Assembly: GCF_003129965.1 (NCBI RefSeq)
Contig: NZ_NRCJ01000014.1
Location: forward strand, 1 to 64,000
Length of the DNA stretch: 64,000 nucleotides
Reading direction: 5' to 3'
DNA from: Aggregatibacter kilianii
GTDB taxonomy: Bacteria; Pseudomonadota; Gammaproteobacteria; Enterobacterales; Pasteurellaceae
Part shown: positions 39,296 to 49,043 of the stretch, piece by piece
Position numbering within the stretch: the stretch's first letter is position 1
Layout: every line of letters begins with the position of its first letter
The notes under the pieces: model-generated
Databases searched by the model: none
What the model saw: the letters and a program-made list of their open reading frames with translations, nothing else
What the model was told of the DNA's origin: nothing
Translations under genes and position numbers: made by a program

Positions 39296-40015
39296 TTATT
39301 TGGTCATCCATTTATCATAGATTTTTTGATATTCGCCGCTGGCTTTAATCGCCGCCAAACCTTTGTTGAGGCTTTCTGCAAGTTCTTTATTGGACTTGTT
39401 CATGGCGATACCCAAACCGTTGCCGAAATATTTTTTGTTAGTGACTTTATCGCCGACAAACTGAATTTCAGGTTCTTTGGAAATCATGTCTGCCAGCACG
39501 GCGGTGTCGCCGAAAATAATGTCAATACGCCCATTTTTTAAGTCTAAAATCGCGTCCTGCAAGCTGGCATAAGATTTCGGCGCATATTGTTTGGTTTCGG
39601 CAACCGTATATTGTTGGAACGTTGTGCCGTTTTGCACGCCAACGTTTTTCGCGCTTTCTAAAGTCGCTTTGCCTTTCAACGCTACGTAACTTGCCGTGCT
39701 GTCGTAATACGGATCAGAGAACAACACTTGTTTCGCGCGCGCTTCGGTAATATCCATGGCAGAAATTGCCGCATCAAAACGTTTTGATCTCAAGTTAGTA
39801 ATCAACGAATCAAAAGCCTCGCCTTTGAAATGACAGGTCGTTTGGATTTCTTTACAGATAGCGTTGGCAATATCCACATCAAAACCAATAATCTCACCTT
39901 TTTCATTCGTGGATTCAAACGGTGGGTAACTTGGTTCCATGGCAAAGGTTAAATCCTGTGCATTGGCTGCTACGGCAGAACCCAATAAAATCGCGCTTAA
40001 CAGTAATTTTTTCAT
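39296..40015 (-). CDS. artI: arginine-binding periplasmic protein ArtI
   Basis: ArtI is the periplasmic binding protein that delivers arginine to ArtQM. I start at MKKLLLSA (ATG at 40015 after GGAGA), giving 239 residues with a signal peptide ending ANA-Q. The six-residue upstream extension to 40033 is rejected. Family sequence [18 protein letters not shown] and [15 protein letters not shown] marks the polar-amino-acid binding family (SBP_bac_3). It lies directly after artP. A close second copy follows the operon at 37037. Confidence 0.93.
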   Translation of the reverse strand: MKKLLLSAILLGSAVAANAQDLTFAMEPSYPPFESTNEKGEIIGFDVDIANAICKEIQTTCHFKGEAFDSLITNLRSKRFDAAISAMDITEARAKQVLFSDPYYDSTASYVALKGKATLESAKNVGVQNGTTFQQYTVAETKQYAPKSYASLQDAILDLKNGRIDIIFGDTAVLADMISKEPEIQFVGDKVTNKKYFGNGLGIAMNKSNKELAESLNKGLAAIKASGEYQKIYDKWMTK

Positions 40016-40035
40016 GTTATTTCTCCTACTCAAGG

Positions 40036-40770
40036 TTAAATATTGTGTGATAGATATTGTTTAAGTTGTTCCGTTTTCGGTTGCTCGAAGCAGGTTTTAT
40101 CACCGATTTCCACGATATGCCCCTGTTCCATGTACACTACTTTCGTCGCCACTTTTTTCGCCACATTCACTTCATGGGTCACAATCACTTGGGTAATCCC
40201 CGTTTGTTGCAATTCTTCAATAATGGAAACGATTTGTGCGGTAATTTCCGGATCCAGCGCCGCCGTCGGTTCGTCAAATAGCAACACTTGCGGTTTCATC
40301 ATTAACGCGCGGGCAATTGCCACGCGTTGTTGCTGCCCACCGGACAAATGCAACGGAAAACGCTCGGCGAACTCTTCTAAACGTAAACGTTGCAATAACT
40401 CCAACGCTTGTTGCTTGGCTTCCGTTTCGCTCACGCCCAGAATTTTCATGGGTGCTTCAATGAGATTTTGCAACACCGTCATGTGCGGCCACAGATTGTA
40501 TTGCTGGAACACCATGCCCACATCGCGGCGTAGCTGACGAAGTTGCTTCGGATCATTACCAAAAGACAAGTCAAACTGATTATTGGCAATGCTTAATTTT
40601 CCCGATTGCGGCACTTCCAATAAATTCAGAGTACGAATCAAGGTGCTTTTCCCCGCGCCGCTCGGCCCTAGCAACACCACCACATCACCGTCATCGGCGG
40701 TTAAGTTAATATCAAACAAGGCTTGGTTCGCGCCATAAAAAAAATTTAAATTTTCAACACTGATTGTCAT
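40036..40770 (-). CDS. artP: arginine ABC transporter ATP-binding protein ArtP
   Basis: ArtP is the ATPase of the arginine importer. The 244 residues contain Walker [10 protein letters not shown] (about 33-41), the ABC signature LSGGQQQR (about 142-149), Walker [13 protein letters not shown] (about 162-173) and the switch His in VTHEVNVA. It is the first gene of artPIQM, with an ArgR-like box about 55 bases upstream of the ATG. Confidence 0.95.
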   Translation of the reverse strand: MTISVENLNFFYGANQALFDINLTADDGDVVVLLGPSGAGKSTLIRTLNLLEVPQSGKLSIANNQFDLSFGNDPKQLRQLRRDVGMVFQQYNLWPHMTVLQNLIEAPMKILGVSETEAKQQALELLQRLRLEEFAERFPLHLSGGQQQRVAIARALMMKPQVLLFDEPTAALDPEITAQIVSIIEELQQTGITQVIVTHEVNVAKKVATKVVYMEQGHIVEIGDKTCFEQPKTEQLKQYLSHNI

Positions 40771-40825
40771 TCTTCACTACTTCTCTACATCAATAACGTA
40801 AAATTGAAAACATATTATGCTTTTA

Positions 40826-40839
40826 TGAATAATTATGCA
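40826..40839. promoter_or_regulatory. ArgR-like box ahead of artP
   Basis: TGAATAATTATGCA matches the ArgR core TGAAT-WWWW-ATTCA at 13 of 14 positions. A weaker AT-rich partner (ACATATTATGCT) starts at about 40810, the spacing expected of a tandem operator. Control of the art operon by arginine through ArgR is the natural reading. Confidence 0.6.
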
Positions 40840-40853
40840 ACTTAATCTTATAA

Positions 40854-40880
40854 AAAAATCCCATGTGATTTGGGATTTTT
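40854..40880 (-). terminator. gmhA terminator
   Basis: AAAAATCCCA (40854-40863) and TGGGATTTTT (40871-40880) form a 10-bp perfect stem with a seven-base loop, downstream of gmhA on the minus strand. A USS lies between it and the gmhA stop. Confidence 0.88.
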
Positions 40881-40908
40881 AAAAACATTGTTAAAAATGA
40901 CCGCACTT

Positions 40909-41529
<621 letters not shown>

Positions 41530-41537
41530 TTATAACC

Positions 41538-41594
41538 AAAGTGCGGTATGTTTTTTAAGTATTTTAAAAACATGTCGAAAAACCACCGCACTTT
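41538..41594. repeat. nested USS-ended hairpin element (copy D)
   Basis: AAAGTGCGGT (41538-41547) and ACCGCACTTT (41585-41594) are inverted, and between them ATGTTTTTTAA and TTTTAAAAACAT form an inner stem. It lies between the gmhA start and the end of the GFA-family gene on the same strand, where it can terminate the latter. Confidence 0.75.
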
Positions 41595-41598
41595 TCAT

Positions 41599-41994
41599 TT
41601 AAAAACCATACTTAGCCATCACTTCGGCTTCCGTTAATTTCGGCACATCATTTTTCAATTCATAGAATGCGGGTTTTCTGTCAATAAAGATTTCATCTTC
41701 TAGCTTAAAATCCGTTTGAGCAGAAAACAACCCGGCAGAAATTTCATAGCTTTGAGAACCAAGCAAATGATAATAAAGATGTGAACCGCAGTGCTTGCAA
41801 AACGCGCGTTCCGCCCACTCGGAGGATTGATAACGGGTAATATGTTCATTACCTTCAACCTCTATTTCCTCGCAGTGAAAAGCAAATAAAGGACCGCCGT
41901 TCCAACGCTGACACATATTACAATGACAGGCGTGAACGCTTTTATTTTGTGGTACGGTAATGGAAACCGCTCCGCATAAACATTGACCTTCCAT
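41599..41994 (-). CDS. GFA family (glutathione-dependent formaldehyde-activating-like) protein
   Basis: The product is a zinc-binding protein of the CENP-V/GFA fold. Starting at MEGQCLCGAV (ATG at 41994, GAGGAG ahead), it has 131 residues. The seven conserved cysteines are visible: C5 and C7 in CLCGAV, CHCNMC in the HACHCNMCQRW stretch, and CKHCGSHL, which together hold two zinc ions. The substrate of most family members is unknown, and a true formaldehyde role should not be assumed. An 11-residue extension to 42027 is possible but lacks a ribosome site. Confidence 0.85.
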   Translation of the reverse strand: MEGQCLCGAVSITVPQNKSVHACHCNMCQRWNGGPLFAFHCEEIEVEGNEHITRYQSSEWAERAFCKHCGSHLYYHLLGSQSYEISAGLFSAQTDFKLEDEIFIDRKPAFYELKNDVPKLTEAEVMAKYGF

Positions 41995-42053
41995 AATATT
42001 TCTCCTCATTTTTAGTTCTAAACTCAATCTTTAACCGAGATACATCATTCTCT

Positions 42054-45000
42054 TTAGCGCGAAGTTAATTCCCGTACTAAATCCATCACAAATTCTAACC
42101 GCACTTTATTATCCGTTAAGTCTTTGCTGAAACGGAATTTATGCGGGCCGTCGAAACGATAAACGGCGGGGTTGCGTTGAATTAATTGTAAAAAGATCAT
42201 CGGGTCTAAATCGGCGTTCGGGGCGAATTCGATGAAACCGCCTTGAGCGTTGGCATCCAAGCGAATCACATTGAGCGGTTTTAAATCCAGACGCAACTGT
42301 GCAATTTGCAATAAGTTTCGGGTGGCTTGCGGGAGCGTACCGAAGCGATCGATAAGCTCCACTTTCAATTCGTCCAAAGCTTCGGTATTTTCCGCGCCGG
42401 CAATGCGTTTATAGAAAGACAAACGCATATTCACATCGCCCAAATAATCCTCCGGCAGTAACGACGGCACGCGTAAATCAATTTCCGTTTGTTGCTGCGT
42501 CAGTTCGTCGAGAGACGGTTCGCGCCCTTCTTTTAAGGCTTTCACGGCGCGCTCTAACAATTCCATATAAAGGGAAAAACCGATGCTTTCAATTTGTCCG
42601 CTTTGCTCGTTGCCCAGCAATTCACCCGCGCCGCGAATTTCTAAATCGTGTGTCGCTAAAATAAAACCTGCGCCAAGATTGTCAAGGCTTTCCAAAGCTT
42701 CCAGCCGTTTTTGCGCGTCTTTGGTCATCAATTTCGGCGGCGGTGTGAGCAAATACGCATAGGCTTGGTGATGAGAACGCCCCACCCGTCCGCGCAATTG
42801 GTGCAACTGTGCCAAACCGAAATTATCGGCGCGTTCGATAATAATGGTATTCGCCGTTGGCACGTCAATGCCCGTTTCAATAATGGTAGAACACACCAAC
42901 ACGTTATAACGTTGATGATAAAAATCCGACATCACGCGTTCCAACTCACGCTCGCGCATTTGTCCGTGCCCGACGGTGACGCGTGCTTCCGGCACAAGTG
43001 CGGTCAGTTTTTCCGCCGTATTTTCAATACTCGCCACATCGTTATGCAAATAATACACCTGCCCGCCGCGTAGAATTTCACGCAAAATCGCCTCGCGAAT
43101 CACCAATTCGTCCGTTTGACGCACAAAGGTTTTAATCGTCAGACGACGCGCCGGCGGGGTGGAAATAATGGAAAGATCGCGAATGCCGTTCATTGCCATG
43201 TTTAAGGTGCGGGGAATCGGCGTGGCGGTAAGCGTGAGAATATCAATGTTGGCGCGCAATTGTTTCATTTTTTCTTTTTGGCGCACGCCGAAACGGTGTT
43301 CTTCGTCAATAATCAATAAGCCGAGATCGTGGAATTGCACGTCACTTTGGATAATTTTGTGCGTACCGATGAGAATATCCACTTTGCCTTCGGCTAAATC
43401 CTGCACCACCTGCTTTTGCTCTTTAGCGGTTTTAAAACGGGACAGCATTTCTACGTTCACCGGTAAATTGGCGAAGCGGTCTTTGAAATTGTCGAAATGC
43501 TGCTGCGCGAGCAAGGTGGTCGGCACCAACACGGCGACCTGTTTATGATTCATCACCGCCAAAAATGCCGCGCGCATCGCCACTTCCGTTTTGCCGAAGC
43601 CCACATCGCCGCACACCAAGCGGTCCATGGCTTTCGGTTGAGCCATATCGGAAATCACGGCATTGATCGCCATGAGCTGATCGTGGGTTTCTTCAAACGG
43701 GAAGGTAGCGGAGAATTGTTGGAATTCCTCGCGATCATAGTGAAATGCAAAACCTTTTTGCGCCTCCCGTTGGGCGTACACATCCAGCAATTCTGCCGCC
43801 ACATCACGGATTTTCTCGGCGGCTTTGCTTCGCGCTTTGCCCCAGGCTTCGGAACCTAATTTGTGTAGCGGCGCGGTTTCATCGGAACCGCCCACATAGC
43901 GACTAATTAAATGTAACGACGCCACCGGCACATAGAGTTTTGAGTCGTTGGCGTAATTGAGCAACAAATACTCCGCTTTGATGCCGCCATTTTCCAGCGT
44001 CACCAAGCCGCCGTAGCGCCCCACACCGTGATCCAAATGCACCACGGGTTGCCCGATTTGCAGTTCGGCAAGATTGCGAATCAAGGTGTCGGGATTGACG
44101 GTACGGGATTTATCGCGCTGCCGCTGTTGCACCCGTTCGCCGAGCAATTCCGCCTCGCAAATAATGGCAAGCGGCGTATCCTGTTCAATAATAAAACCAT
44201 GCTCAAGCGGACTGACCATTAAGGCAAATTTTTCTTCCCTCACCTGCGTCAACATATGCACTTGCTTTGGTTTAAGCTTTAACGGCGCAAGCAGGCTTAA
44301 CAAGGTTTCGCGCCGCCCTTCCGTTTCCACGACAAATAAAATATCGCCCTTAAAATGTTCGATAAATTGACGTAGCTGATGTAAGGGTTCTTTTTGTTGC
44401 GATTGAATGGTTAGCGGCGGCAAAGGCGCAACGCCCAAATTTTTCTGCCGCGCAGACGACCGCACTTTTTCCGCTTTGAAGGTGATGGCGGGATACTGTT
44501 TTAAATAACGATTGACCTCATCAATGCGCAACCACAGTTTATCGGGCGATAACAACGGACGCATCGGGTCCACACGACGGCTTTCAAAACGCTGTTCCGT
44601 ATCGGCATAAAAACGCTCGCCCTGCGCCTGATGTTGCTCGCCGGTAATAAACAAGGTATTCGCCGGAAAATAGTCAAATAAGGTCGCCATTTGCTCAAAA
44701 AATAGCGGCTGCCAATATTCAATCCCCGCCGCCAGCGTGCCTTTGCTGACCTGCTGATAAATATGTTCCGGATCCCGTCGAATTTCGCCGAATGCCGCGC
44801 GAAATTGACTGCGGAAAAACTCAATGCCGTGGCTATCCGTCGGAAATTCGTGCGCCGGCAACAAATTGATTTGCTCGATTTCCTGCAAGGTGCGTTGGGT
44901 GTCCACGTCAAAGGTACGAATGGAATCAATTTCATCGTCGAAAAAATCTAGGCGAAAAGGCACCGCACTTCCCATCGGGAATAAATCTAACAAGGCGCCA

Positions 45001-45509
45001 CGCACGGCATATTCGCCGTGCTCCAGCACTTGCTCCACCGCGCGATAACCGGCCTTTTCCAGTTGCAGTCGAAGGGTTTCAATGACGAAACGATCGCCTT
45101 TGTTAATCAGCAACACATTATGTTGCAAATAAGACGGCGGGCAGACCCGTTGCATTAAGGTGGCGACCGGCAAAATGAAAATGCCCTGTTTGCGTTGTTG
45201 CAAGTGAAACAAGGCGCTCAGACGCGCGGAAATAATATCTTGGTGAGGCGAAAAGCTGTCATAAGGCAGGGTTTCCCAATCGGGGAAAAAGGTGACGTTT
45301 CGCGCTAAGTTAGCGGGCGAGAGCTGCTTTAATTCTTTCTCCAAACGCACCGCACTTCGGGTGTCATTGGTCACTACCACGGTTAAACCGTCGAACTGTG
45401 AGGCAATTTCGCTCACGGCAAGGCTGTCTGCGCCGGGCAGCATATTGGCTAAAATTTTATGATCATTCGCTTGGGTCGGAATGTCGATGTGAAAAAATGG
45501 AGTTTGCAT
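42054..45509 (-). CDS. mfd: transcription-repair coupling factor Mfd
   Basis: Mfd displaces RNA polymerase stalled at DNA damage and recruits UvrA. The 1151-residue protein has an N-terminal UvrB-like region (about 1-330), the RNA-polymerase interaction domain (about 470-545, with LQIGQPVVHLDHGVGRYGGL at its start), and the RecG-type translocase with Walker A GDVGFGKTEVA (about 635), the DEEH box, and the helicase motifs ETGIDVPTANT and QLRGRVGRS; a C-terminal TRCF domain completes it. Length matches E. coli Mfd (1148). Several in-frame USS copies lie inside the gene. Confidence 0.97.
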   Translation of the reverse strand: MQTPFFHIDIPTQANDHKILANMLPGADSLAVSEIASQFDGLTVVVTNDTRSAVRLEKELKQLSPANLARNVTFFPDWETLPYDSFSPHQDIISARLSALFHLQQRKQGIFILPVATLMQRVCPPSYLQHNVLLINKGDRFVIETLRLQLEKAGYRAVEQVLEHGEYAVRGALLDLFPMGSAVPFRLDFFDDEIDSIRTFDVDTQRTLQEIEQINLLPAHEFPTDSHGIEFFRSQFRAAFGEIRRDPEHIYQQVSKGTLAAGIEYWQPLFFEQMATLFDYFPANTLFITGEQHQAQGERFYADTEQRFESRRVDPMRPLLSPDKLWLRIDEVNRYLKQYPAITFKAEKVRSSARQKNLGVAPLPPLTIQSQQKEPLHQLRQFIEHFKGDILFVVETEGRRETLLSLLAPLKLKPKQVHMLTQVREEKFALMVSPLEHGFIIEQDTPLAIICEAELLGERVQQRQRDKSRTVNPDTLIRNLAELQIGQPVVHLDHGVGRYGGLVTLENGGIKAEYLLLNYANDSKLYVPVASLHLISRYVGGSDETAPLHKLGSEAWGKARSKAAEKIRDVAAELLDVYAQREAQKGFAFHYDREEFQQFSATFPFEETHDQLMAINAVISDMAQPKAMDRLVCGDVGFGKTEVAMRAAFLAVMNHKQVAVLVPTTLLAQQHFDNFKDRFANLPVNVEMLSRFKTAKEQKQVVQDLAEGKVDILIGTHKIIQSDVQFHDLGLLIIDEEHRFGVRQKEKMKQLRANIDILTLTATPIPRTLNMAMNGIRDLSIISTPPARRLTIKTFVRQTDELVIREAILREILRGGQVYYLHNDVASIENTAEKLTALVPEARVTVGHGQMRERELERVMSDFYHQRYNVLVCSTIIETGIDVPTANTIIIERADNFGLAQLHQLRGRVGRSHHQAYAYLLTPPPKLMTKDAQKRLEALESLDNLGAGFILATHDLEIRGAGELLGNEQSGQIESIGFSLYMELLERAVKALKEGREPSLDELTQQQTEIDLRVPSLLPEDYLGDVNMRLSFYKRIAGAENTEALDELKVELIDRFGTLPQATRNLLQIAQLRLDLKPLNVIRLDANAQGGFIEFAPNADLDPMIFLQLIQRNPAVYRFDGPHKFRFSKDLTDNKVRLEFVMDLVRELTSR

Positions 45510-45606
45510 AAAACGACAATGTTATTTAAGAAAAAAATTGTCGCTAGTGTAGCTCAAACGCGGAGGGATTGCCAATAAAAGTCTGTATAAAAAAACAGTG
45601 TTAAGT

Positions 45607-45628
45607 CTAGGGTAACAAGTTACCCTAG
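45607..45628. terminator. perfect 10-bp palindrome after the 58-residue gene
   Basis: CTAGGGTAAC and GTTACCCTAG flank AA, a 22-base perfect palindrome 11 bases beyond the stop of the 58-residue gene (minus strand) and about 100 bases upstream of mfd. The T-run (TTTTTTT) on the minus strand comes only some 10 bases after the stem, so a weak terminator or a protein-binding site are both possible. Confidence 0.6.
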
Positions 45629-45638
45629 GGGATAAATC

Positions 45639-45815
45639 TTAATGAGTGCTTTCCTCTTTCTTCGTGTCTTTTTCCTTCGGTTCCGGATCTTCATCAAATC
45701 TCACCACCGGCACGCAACCGCGGCAAGTGCCTTGATCGATACCCGCCTCTTTACAGAAATCGGAATAGGCTTCCCAGGCGCGTTTAATCCAACCTTTTTT
45801 TGCTTCTTCGCTCAT
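45639..45815 (-). CDS. 58-residue Cys-containing protein (DUF5363-like)
   Basis: The ATG at 45813-45815 follows AAGGAGAC. The product begins MSEEAKKGWIKRAWEAYSDF, has a Cys cluster CKEAGIDQGTCRGC (residues 21-34), then VPVVRFDEDPEPKEKD and a charged tail. No signal peptide or membrane segment is present. The spacing of three cysteines could bind a metal or cycle redox. I recall a small Pasteurellaceae family (DUF5363) of this form with no known function; that link is from memory. It lies between tmcA and mfd, on their strand, with a palindrome just after it. Confidence 0.75.
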   Translation of the reverse strand: MSEEAKKGWIKRAWEAYSDFCKEAGIDQGTCRGCVPVVRFDEDPEPKEKDTKKEESTH

Positions 45816-45864
45816 GTTTGTCTCCTTAGTTTTGCTGTTATTTTAGGTTGTTAATAGATTGTTA

Positions 45865-47787
45865 TCATAAGAAGACGAAATTTTTTTGCAACCACTTCTT
45901 AACTTCCAAACGACAATTTTCTAACCACGTTTTTTGATTCGGTCTTTTTTGCGGTTGTTTGCAATAATCCGCCAGCAACGGGAAATGTTGCCCCCCTGCC
46001 AATTTGATTAAACGCCGAATGGACGGCAGTGCGGAAGACAGTGGCAGGAAAAAATCGGCGAAATCCCTTAAACGTCGCCAATCCGTATCATCCGGCGTCC
46101 AATCGGTTTCCCTCGCCACAAATTGCGCCGCCAGCGGATGTAAAGAAAGAGGCAAATTACGCTGAAATTGTCGTTCTGCCTGTTGCACTAACGCCTGCCC
46201 TCGGGCATTCAACGGACACAACGCTACCACGGAATAACAACCGCTGCTGACTTCTTTGCTTTCGCTGAAATGCACTAAAATAAAACCGCACTTTTGCCAG
46301 AATACCAGCAGTTCGGGCGTATAACCGAAACTCACGGAAAGAAAATCCGTCGCGCTTTGCTGTTTCACCTGCGCAATTAAACGCTGCCCCAAGCCATGTT
46401 GTTGCCAGTTGGGCTGCACGGCGATACGGGTAATGCGCAGGGAACGCCATTTACAAGCTTCTTCCAATCCCGCCTGGAAACACAGCATTTGCGCCACCAA
46501 ATTGCCGCGCGGACGGCGTTGTCCCCGTCGAATTTGGCGGATTAACGCTTTATCTTCCAGCCCGCCTTCCGGCACCGCCCATACGCAACCGAGCAAGGTT
46601 TCTTGCGCTTCGGCAAGATAAAATTGTTGGTGCGGTGCATCCAGTAAACGGCGCAAATCCAGCGGCGAGGTGCGGTAATGAGCTAAAGTTAGCAGTCCGT
46701 AAACCGCCTCAATTTGATGGCGGGGAATGGCTGTTTGAGAAGAAATCTGAATTTGTTCGGCGAATTCAGCATCGTACAGCGGCTGCGGCAGGCGATCTTC
46801 GCAATCACAGAGCAGCAATTCGTCAATAAAGCGTTCCAATTTATCGTCCGCCCGCCAACGCAGGGGCGTAAACAATTCAACGTGATGAAAAGTGCGGTTG
46901 TTTTTTGCCATGAATTTTAATAGGAAGCCTCTGCCCGAGCCTTCGTAACTGTGGATCGTGGTCGTCAGCACAAGGCGTTTAAAAGCGCGCGTTAACGAAA
47001 ACAACACAGCTAGTGGAATCATCGCCGCTTCATCAATAAACAAGCAATGATCGGCAAATTGCTGCGGGTTTTCCTCAACCTGCCGACGCAATTCGTCAGG
47101 CGGCATAAAGGCAATATCCGCGCCCGCAAATTCATTGAAAATATTAACCGCACTTTTATTCGGCGCGGTGAGCATAACGGGCTGATTTTGCGCTAACTGT
47201 TGTTTGGCAAACATCCCCGCCAACGCAGATTTTCCCCGCCCGCGCTTTGCCGTGACGATAAAAATGTCCGCATCGGATTGCGCCATTTGTCGCAATAGCG
47301 TGGCTTGTTCTAACGTCGGTTTAACATCGGTTGAAAGGCTTTGGGGAGGCATCGGCAAAGCTAGATTCAACGGCATTGCCTGATAAATCGGGAAGCCGTA
47401 TTGCTCAATTTTTTCCTGTAAAAAAGCCACAAAGTGCGGTGTGTTTATGGGGTGTTTTTCGCCCGACCAACGAAGGCTGTCATCGTCAGGTTGCGCGGCT
47501 AAATCCTGCCAATGGCTGAATAGTAATAACAGCACGCCCCCTTCTTGCAATGTACCGGCGGCAATGGCAAGGGCATCTAAATTGACGCCTTGACGCGCGT
47601 CGTAAATGATAGTGGGGAATTCACTGCCAAGCAGATTTTTACTTTTGCTAAACGGGAAATGCGCTTGAGAAGAAAAAAGTGGCGAAACGCCGCCAATATA
47701 GACCGCACTTTTGAGTACAGAAAGGCTTTCTGTTTGGCGCGCCAATGCAACATCATCACCAACCAAAAGGATTAATTGCCGCGCCAT
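45865..47787 (-). CDS. tmcA: tRNA(Met) cytidine acetyltransferase TmcA
   Basis: TmcA acetylates the wobble cytidine (C34) of elongator tRNA-Met with acetyl-CoA and ATP, preventing misreading of AUA. Starting at MARQLILL (ATG at 47787, five bases after the stop of the lipoprotein gene), it is 640 residues. The N-terminal domain leads to a RecD-like ATPase with Walker A AKRGRGKSALAG (about 182-193) and FIDEAAMIPL, then a GNAT acetyltransferase domain (about 380-510, with GLGQRLIAQV) and a tRNA-binding C-terminus. The in-frame extension to 47823 overlaps the preceding gene and is rejected. Confidence 0.93.
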   Translation of the reverse strand: MARQLILLVGDDVALARQTESLSVLKSAVYIGGVSPLFSSQAHFPFSKSKNLLGSEFPTIIYDARQGVNLDALAIAAGTLQEGGVLLLLFSHWQDLAAQPDDDSLRWSGEKHPINTPHFVAFLQEKIEQYGFPIYQAMPLNLALPMPPQSLSTDVKPTLEQATLLRQMAQSDADIFIVTAKRGRGKSALAGMFAKQQLAQNQPVMLTAPNKSAVNIFNEFAGADIAFMPPDELRRQVEENPQQFADHCLFIDEAAMIPLAVLFSLTRAFKRLVLTTTIHSYEGSGRGFLLKFMAKNNRTFHHVELFTPLRWRADDKLERFIDELLLCDCEDRLPQPLYDAEFAEQIQISSQTAIPRHQIEAVYGLLTLAHYRTSPLDLRRLLDAPHQQFYLAEAQETLLGCVWAVPEGGLEDKALIRQIRRGQRRPRGNLVAQMLCFQAGLEEACKWRSLRITRIAVQPNWQQHGLGQRLIAQVKQQSATDFLSVSFGYTPELLVFWQKCGFILVHFSESKEVSSGCYSVVALCPLNARGQALVQQAERQFQRNLPLSLHPLAAQFVARETDWTPDDTDWRRLRDFADFFLPLSSALPSIRRLIKLAGGQHFPLLADYCKQPQKRPNQKTWLENCRLEVKKWLQKNFVFL

Positions 47788-47792
47788 TTCGA

Positions 47793-48482
47793 TTACCAAC
47801 CCCGCGAATACGGATCTGTCCAATCCACGCTGATATTTTTATTGCTTTTGTATAAGGGCTCACTTTCACCGCGAATCTGGCGTTCCATGGATTGTTGTTG
47901 CGTGTGAAAACGGCGGAAGGCATCGTCCATGGTTTGCCGCTGCTGTTGCATTTGATTTTCAATGGAACGGCTATCGCCCGCCAGCCCTTGTCGGCGTTTG
48001 CGTTCGTTGAGCTGATCGCGGAAATGCCGTTTCAGATCGTGACACTCAACTTCACGAATGTTGTTCACGTCATGGTTGAGCTGTTGATATTTAAACTGAA
48101 AATAATCATAAGAAGGCACATCGTCAAAAATCGTGCGCGCCGCCGATTTGCCCACAATGTCGGCTAATCGATCATTCATCATGTCTTTTAATAGGCGTTT
48201 TTCCAGCGCGGTCACTCGTTCGTCAGACTGCTTGCCCAATTCCGGCAACAGGCAATATTCCAGATTATTTTTGGCTAAAATGAATCTTTCCATGGCTTCC
48301 GTAGAAATTTGATATTTGGCGTCATGGTGACGGCGGGTGCGGAAAACCGCGTCGTTTTCCTCTGTGTCGTCATACTGTACCGAAGGCGGTGGGTAAGACG
48401 GATCAAACTGCGGATAAGGATAATAACCGACGCAAGCGGTTAAAAAGAAAAGCGGTAAAACGGTCAAAAATTTTTTAAGCAT
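47793..48482 (-). CDS. putative lipoprotein of unknown function
   Basis: I do not recognise the family. The 229-residue product has a lipoprotein signal with lipobox LTAC (MLKKFLTVLPLFFLTACVG, Cys17), a Tyr/Pro-rich stretch (YYPYPQFDPSYPPPS) and then a mostly helical, highly charged body with many Arg/Gln (about 60-210), including a probable coiled coil around QNQMQQQRQTMDDAFRRF. It is predicted to sit in the outer or inner membrane facing the periplasm. It ends five bases before tmcA, with which it is co-transcribed. Confidence 0.8.
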   Translation of the reverse strand: MLKKFLTVLPLFFLTACVGYYPYPQFDPSYPPPSVQYDDTEENDAVFRTRRHHDAKYQISTEAMERFILAKNNLEYCLLPELGKQSDERVTALEKRLLKDMMNDRLADIVGKSAARTIFDDVPSYDYFQFKYQQLNHDVNNIREVECHDLKRHFRDQLNERKRRQGLAGDSRSIENQMQQQRQTMDDAFRRFHTQQQSMERQIRGESEPLYKSNKNISVDWTDPYSRGW

Positions 48483-48577
48483 CGTGTTTCCTTTGGTTAA
48501 AGCTAAAATTTTGTCATAAAAATAATGCCCGTTTGACCTTGTTTTTAGGAAATGGTTTTATGCGTCCTAATTTTTTC

Positions 48578-49042
48578 TTATTTCTCACTCAAATAGGGAT
48601 CAGCAAAGCCCAGCCCCGTCATAATTTGGGTTTCCAAGCTTTCCATTTCTTCCGCTTCGTCGTCTTCAATGTGGTCATAACCCAGCAAATGCAAACTGCC
48701 GTGCACCACCATGTGTGCCCAATGCGCCATTAAAGGCTTTTCTTGTTCCTGCGCTTCGCGCTCCACCACTTGACGACAAATCACCAAATCGCCGAGCAAC
48801 GGCAGTTCCACTTCGTCGGGGCATTCAAAGGGGAAAGACAACACGTTGGTCGGGCGATCTTTGCCGCGATAATTCAGGTTCAATTCATTACTTTCCGCTT
48901 CATCCACAATGCGTACCGTCATTTCCACTTCGTCGCTTTGCGGTTGCACCGTCGCCGTTGCCCATTGCTCGATTTGTTGCGCCGTCGGCAAGCCTGTTTC
49001 ATTTTCGCAGGCAATTTGTAAATCAATGACCATCTTTCCCAT
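48578..49042 (-). CDS. ybeY: endoribonuclease / rRNA maturation factor YbeY
   Basis: YbeY is a zinc-dependent endoribonuclease needed for 16S rRNA 3'-end maturation and ribosome quality control. The 154-residue protein has the family signature [20 protein letters not shown] (about 112-131), whose three His residues bind the metal. [11 protein letters not shown] is a second conserved motif. It starts one base after ybeZ, the usual order. Confidence 0.95.
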   Translation of the reverse strand: MGKMVIDLQIACENETGLPTAQQIEQWATATVQPQSDEVEMTVRIVDEAESNELNLNYRGKDRPTNVLSFPFECPDEVELPLLGDLVICRQVVEREAQEQEKPLMAHWAHMVVHGSLHLLGYDHIEDDEAEEMESLETQIMTGLGFADPYLSEK

Positions 49043-49043
49043 A

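Noticed and set aside
40043-40537. 164-codon frame antisense to artP
   Set aside because: Cys-rich product arising as the complement of an ABC ATPase; no start signal.
45642-45854. 70-codon plus-strand frame opposite the 58-residue gene
   Set aside because: It is antisense to a minus-strand gene that has a clear ribosome site and sits with its operon neighbours.
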